From Lottia gigantea (taxonomy: Eukaryota > Mollusca > Gastropoda > Lottiidae): a stretch of 64,000 bases of DNA. The position numbers and the translations under genes were made by a program. Below, piece by piece: positions 62,145-64,000 of this stretch (position 1 is the stretch's first letter; every line of letters starts with the position of its first letter). The notes under the pieces are model-generated. The model saw only the letters and a program-made list of their open reading frames with translations, was not told where the DNA came from and ran no database searches. The stretch is taken from positions 3,412,028 through 3,476,027 of the forward strand of contig NW_008707797.1 in the NCBI RefSeq assembly GCF_000327385.1, written 5' to 3'.

Positions 62145-63241
62145 CTTATTCATAATGTGTTTTATTCCTCGATGGTGACTGTAGAATTCTAGTGACGTCA
62201 TTAGAGTTTCTGTTTGATTATCCAGACATCTGAGAAAATAATCCCAGCATGCCTGTTTTAAATCTTTCATACCATATTCTACTGCGGCACAGAATAATCC
62301 TGGAAAAACAATGAATAAAATTTCATGAAAATAGAATACAGTGGAAATATTGACAATTATTTGAAGTGAACTTGGGATTACGATCTGTGCTAATGAAAGA
62401 GTGCACTCCACGAGGTTTACAATGAGTGAAGTATTGCTCTGACAGCAGCATTTTGATTTCCATTCGTCATGGGATATTAGGCGACTAGTGTCTGCTAAAA
62501 ATGGATTTTTTACATACCTATCACTGACGTCACATCTGCCCTAATTTTTCCACAATGAATGAAACTAATAAATCTTCTAAAAATATCTTCTTCATAGTTC
62601 ATGACCTCTAACACCAGTTTACCCTTGAACTTATCACCTTTGACCTTCTTAGCCTTGACCTCCTTCTGTTTCTGTAGAATCATCTGATAGAAAACACGAC
62701 TTCTGGTGGCTAAAATGGCCTTGACCCCATAAACTGGTGTTTTATTTTCACCAACGAGAAATACAACATCACATAATTCTGGCATTGATAAAATATAATC
62801 TAAACTGTCACATAACGACTCTTGACTTTTAAATACCATTGTTTCTGATGCTCGTTTCCGACATTTTGTTTCATTGACTCTGACCTTTACTGACCCACAT
62901 TCACTGCTGTCACAAGAATCATATCCAGAGGAATGGCTTTCTGTAAAATAGCAAAAATATAAAATATATTGTAGATGAATGACATAAATACGAATATTTG
63001 ATATCAATCTCAATCAAGTTATTTTAACTCAAAGGAATTGATCTTCCACATTGTGTAGCCAACCAAGAAAGTAGCCTACGCACAGCCGTGTACCAGTTCA
63101 GGAAAAAAAAACAATTTTTAGTCCACTCCCAAGAAAAGTACAAATTAAAGAAAAAAACATACCATCTGAATCTGAAAAACAATCTTCTGTTTCAAGTTGA
63201 TCATATTTAGTTAAATTAACTGATGATGTACAGGACTCCAT
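62145..63241 (-). CDS. BTB/POZ protein, serine-enriched-protein (gprs)-like; 3' part not found
   Basis: Exons in coding order: 63163-63241, 62518-62940, 62145-62299, with phases 1/1/0 and GT-AG borders, giving 219 residues. The N-terminus is acidic and Ser/Cys-rich (DSDESHSSGYDSCDSSECG). The BTB domain spans about residues 70-165: LCDVVFLVGENKTPVYGVKA, TRSRVFYQMIL, and the YEEDIFRRFISFIH block. The start of a BACK-like region follows (GLFCAAVEYGMKDLKQACWD, NQTETLM). This arrangement matches Drosophila gprs/serine-enriched protein. BTB proteins dimerise and often act as Cullin-3 adaptors; the partner here is unknown. The family normally continues for hundreds of residues after this point. Here the donor at 62143-62144 leads to no recognised exon. 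Reading through it adds 12 residues to a stop at 62106. A TATA-like 'TTTATATATAG' lies on the minus strand near 63383-63393. Confidence 0.85.
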
Positions 63242-64000
63242 TTTATATAAAACTAGATAGAAAGTATAGAAAACACTAAATAGTACAGAAAACACTAGAT
63301 AATTCAGCTGACACTTGATAGATAACACTTGGTTTTTGTCAGGAGAACAGGTTGAGAATGATTCTAAATTCAGAAATCTGAACTATATATAAAATCGGGT
63401 GTCAAAGGTCACACGTGACATAGTGATCTAGTCGAGTGACAAGATTCATCACTAAGAAGGTCGGAGGTCAGAAAATATTTTAATTAATTGACATTGATTA
63501 GCATGTTGTTTTAAATCAGATCACGTGACTCATTAGTGTTAATCTGGTGGTAGATGAAGATTATCTAAGAATGGTCACGTGATATTTAAATAGTAATTAT
63601 ATTAGTGTACAATAAATATTGAAATGTCAATATAAACACCTGATATTAATGGTAATAATAACAATATTTTCAGTTTTTAACATATTTTAACATAATGAAC
63701 GGTTACCAAAATTTCAAGAAATCGAGAGTACACTTTACTTCATAATCATCAGATTTCAATTAGTTAGAGTAAAAGTAAAAAATGTCCCAAAAAAAAATCA
63801 GTTTTTTAAAACTTTTAACATATTTTATATTTTATCAATGTGAAAATGTAAATAAATATATTTTTAATTCATAATCTTCACAAAACCAGGAGATCCTTTG
63901 GATCAAAAAACTTCTTACTGGCATGGTAATTGTAGGTGGAAATATATTTTTTTGATGAATATAAAATACAATTTCTTTAATTAAAACTTTGTGTCAAATA
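63242..64000. other. Upstream flank of the BTB gene
   Basis: 759 bp of very AT-rich sequence with no coding exon seen. Probable promoter of the minus-strand BTB gene, with E-box-like 'cacgtg' motifs (about 63412, 63522 and 63575). Confidence 0.45.

Overview
The window looks like AT-rich, intron-rich invertebrate DNA, most likely a gastropod mollusc. The evidence is the combination of short exons with GT-AG introns, a FMRFamide-gated/ASIC-type DEG/ENaC channel of the kind known from molluscs and annelids, expansin-like genes (reported from some molluscs), and many short non-autonomous elements and minisatellites. It is draft assembly: 50 Ns lie at 49824-49873. The species cannot be fixed from the sequence alone. 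I saw no retrovirus, LTR element, Polinton or toxin remnant.

Left part (1-31 kb). Four genes form a mirror-image cluster: expansin-like A (minus, runs off the left edge), DUF885 gene 1 (plus), DUF885 gene 2 (minus), expansin-like B (plus). Each half is a divergent expansin/DUF885 pair and the two halves meet tail to tail near 16.1 kb. Both DUF885 genes have 17 coding exons, 13 of them identical in length between the copies, and the three visible expansin A exons correspond to expansin B exons 1-3 (exons 2 and 3 identical in length). This is an old inverted duplication in which the introns have diverged freely. All four products carry a predicted secretion signal. A secreted wall-loosening protein paired with a secreted putative metal-dependent hydrolase could act together, for example in digesting plant, algal or microbial walls; that joint role is inference.

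Middle part (31-44 kb). Expansin B ends in a minisatellite that grew from its own stop-codon region. After a second minisatellite and a gene-poor stretch comes an 11-exon DEG/ENaC channel gene (35518-43993). It has a large mucin-like insert in the extracellular domain, no His-Gly gating motif, two one-base frame breaks in exon 2, and a perfect 42-bp tandem duplication over one splice donor.

Right part (44-64 kb). About 16 kb is gene-poor and holds MITEs, SINE-like pieces, minisatellites and a roughly 130-bp-arm inverted repeat. Then come a single-coding-exon gene resembling the INSYN1 family (plus), an unidentified broken coding-like segment (minus), and the N-terminal and BTB/BACK exons of a serine-enriched-protein-like gene (minus).
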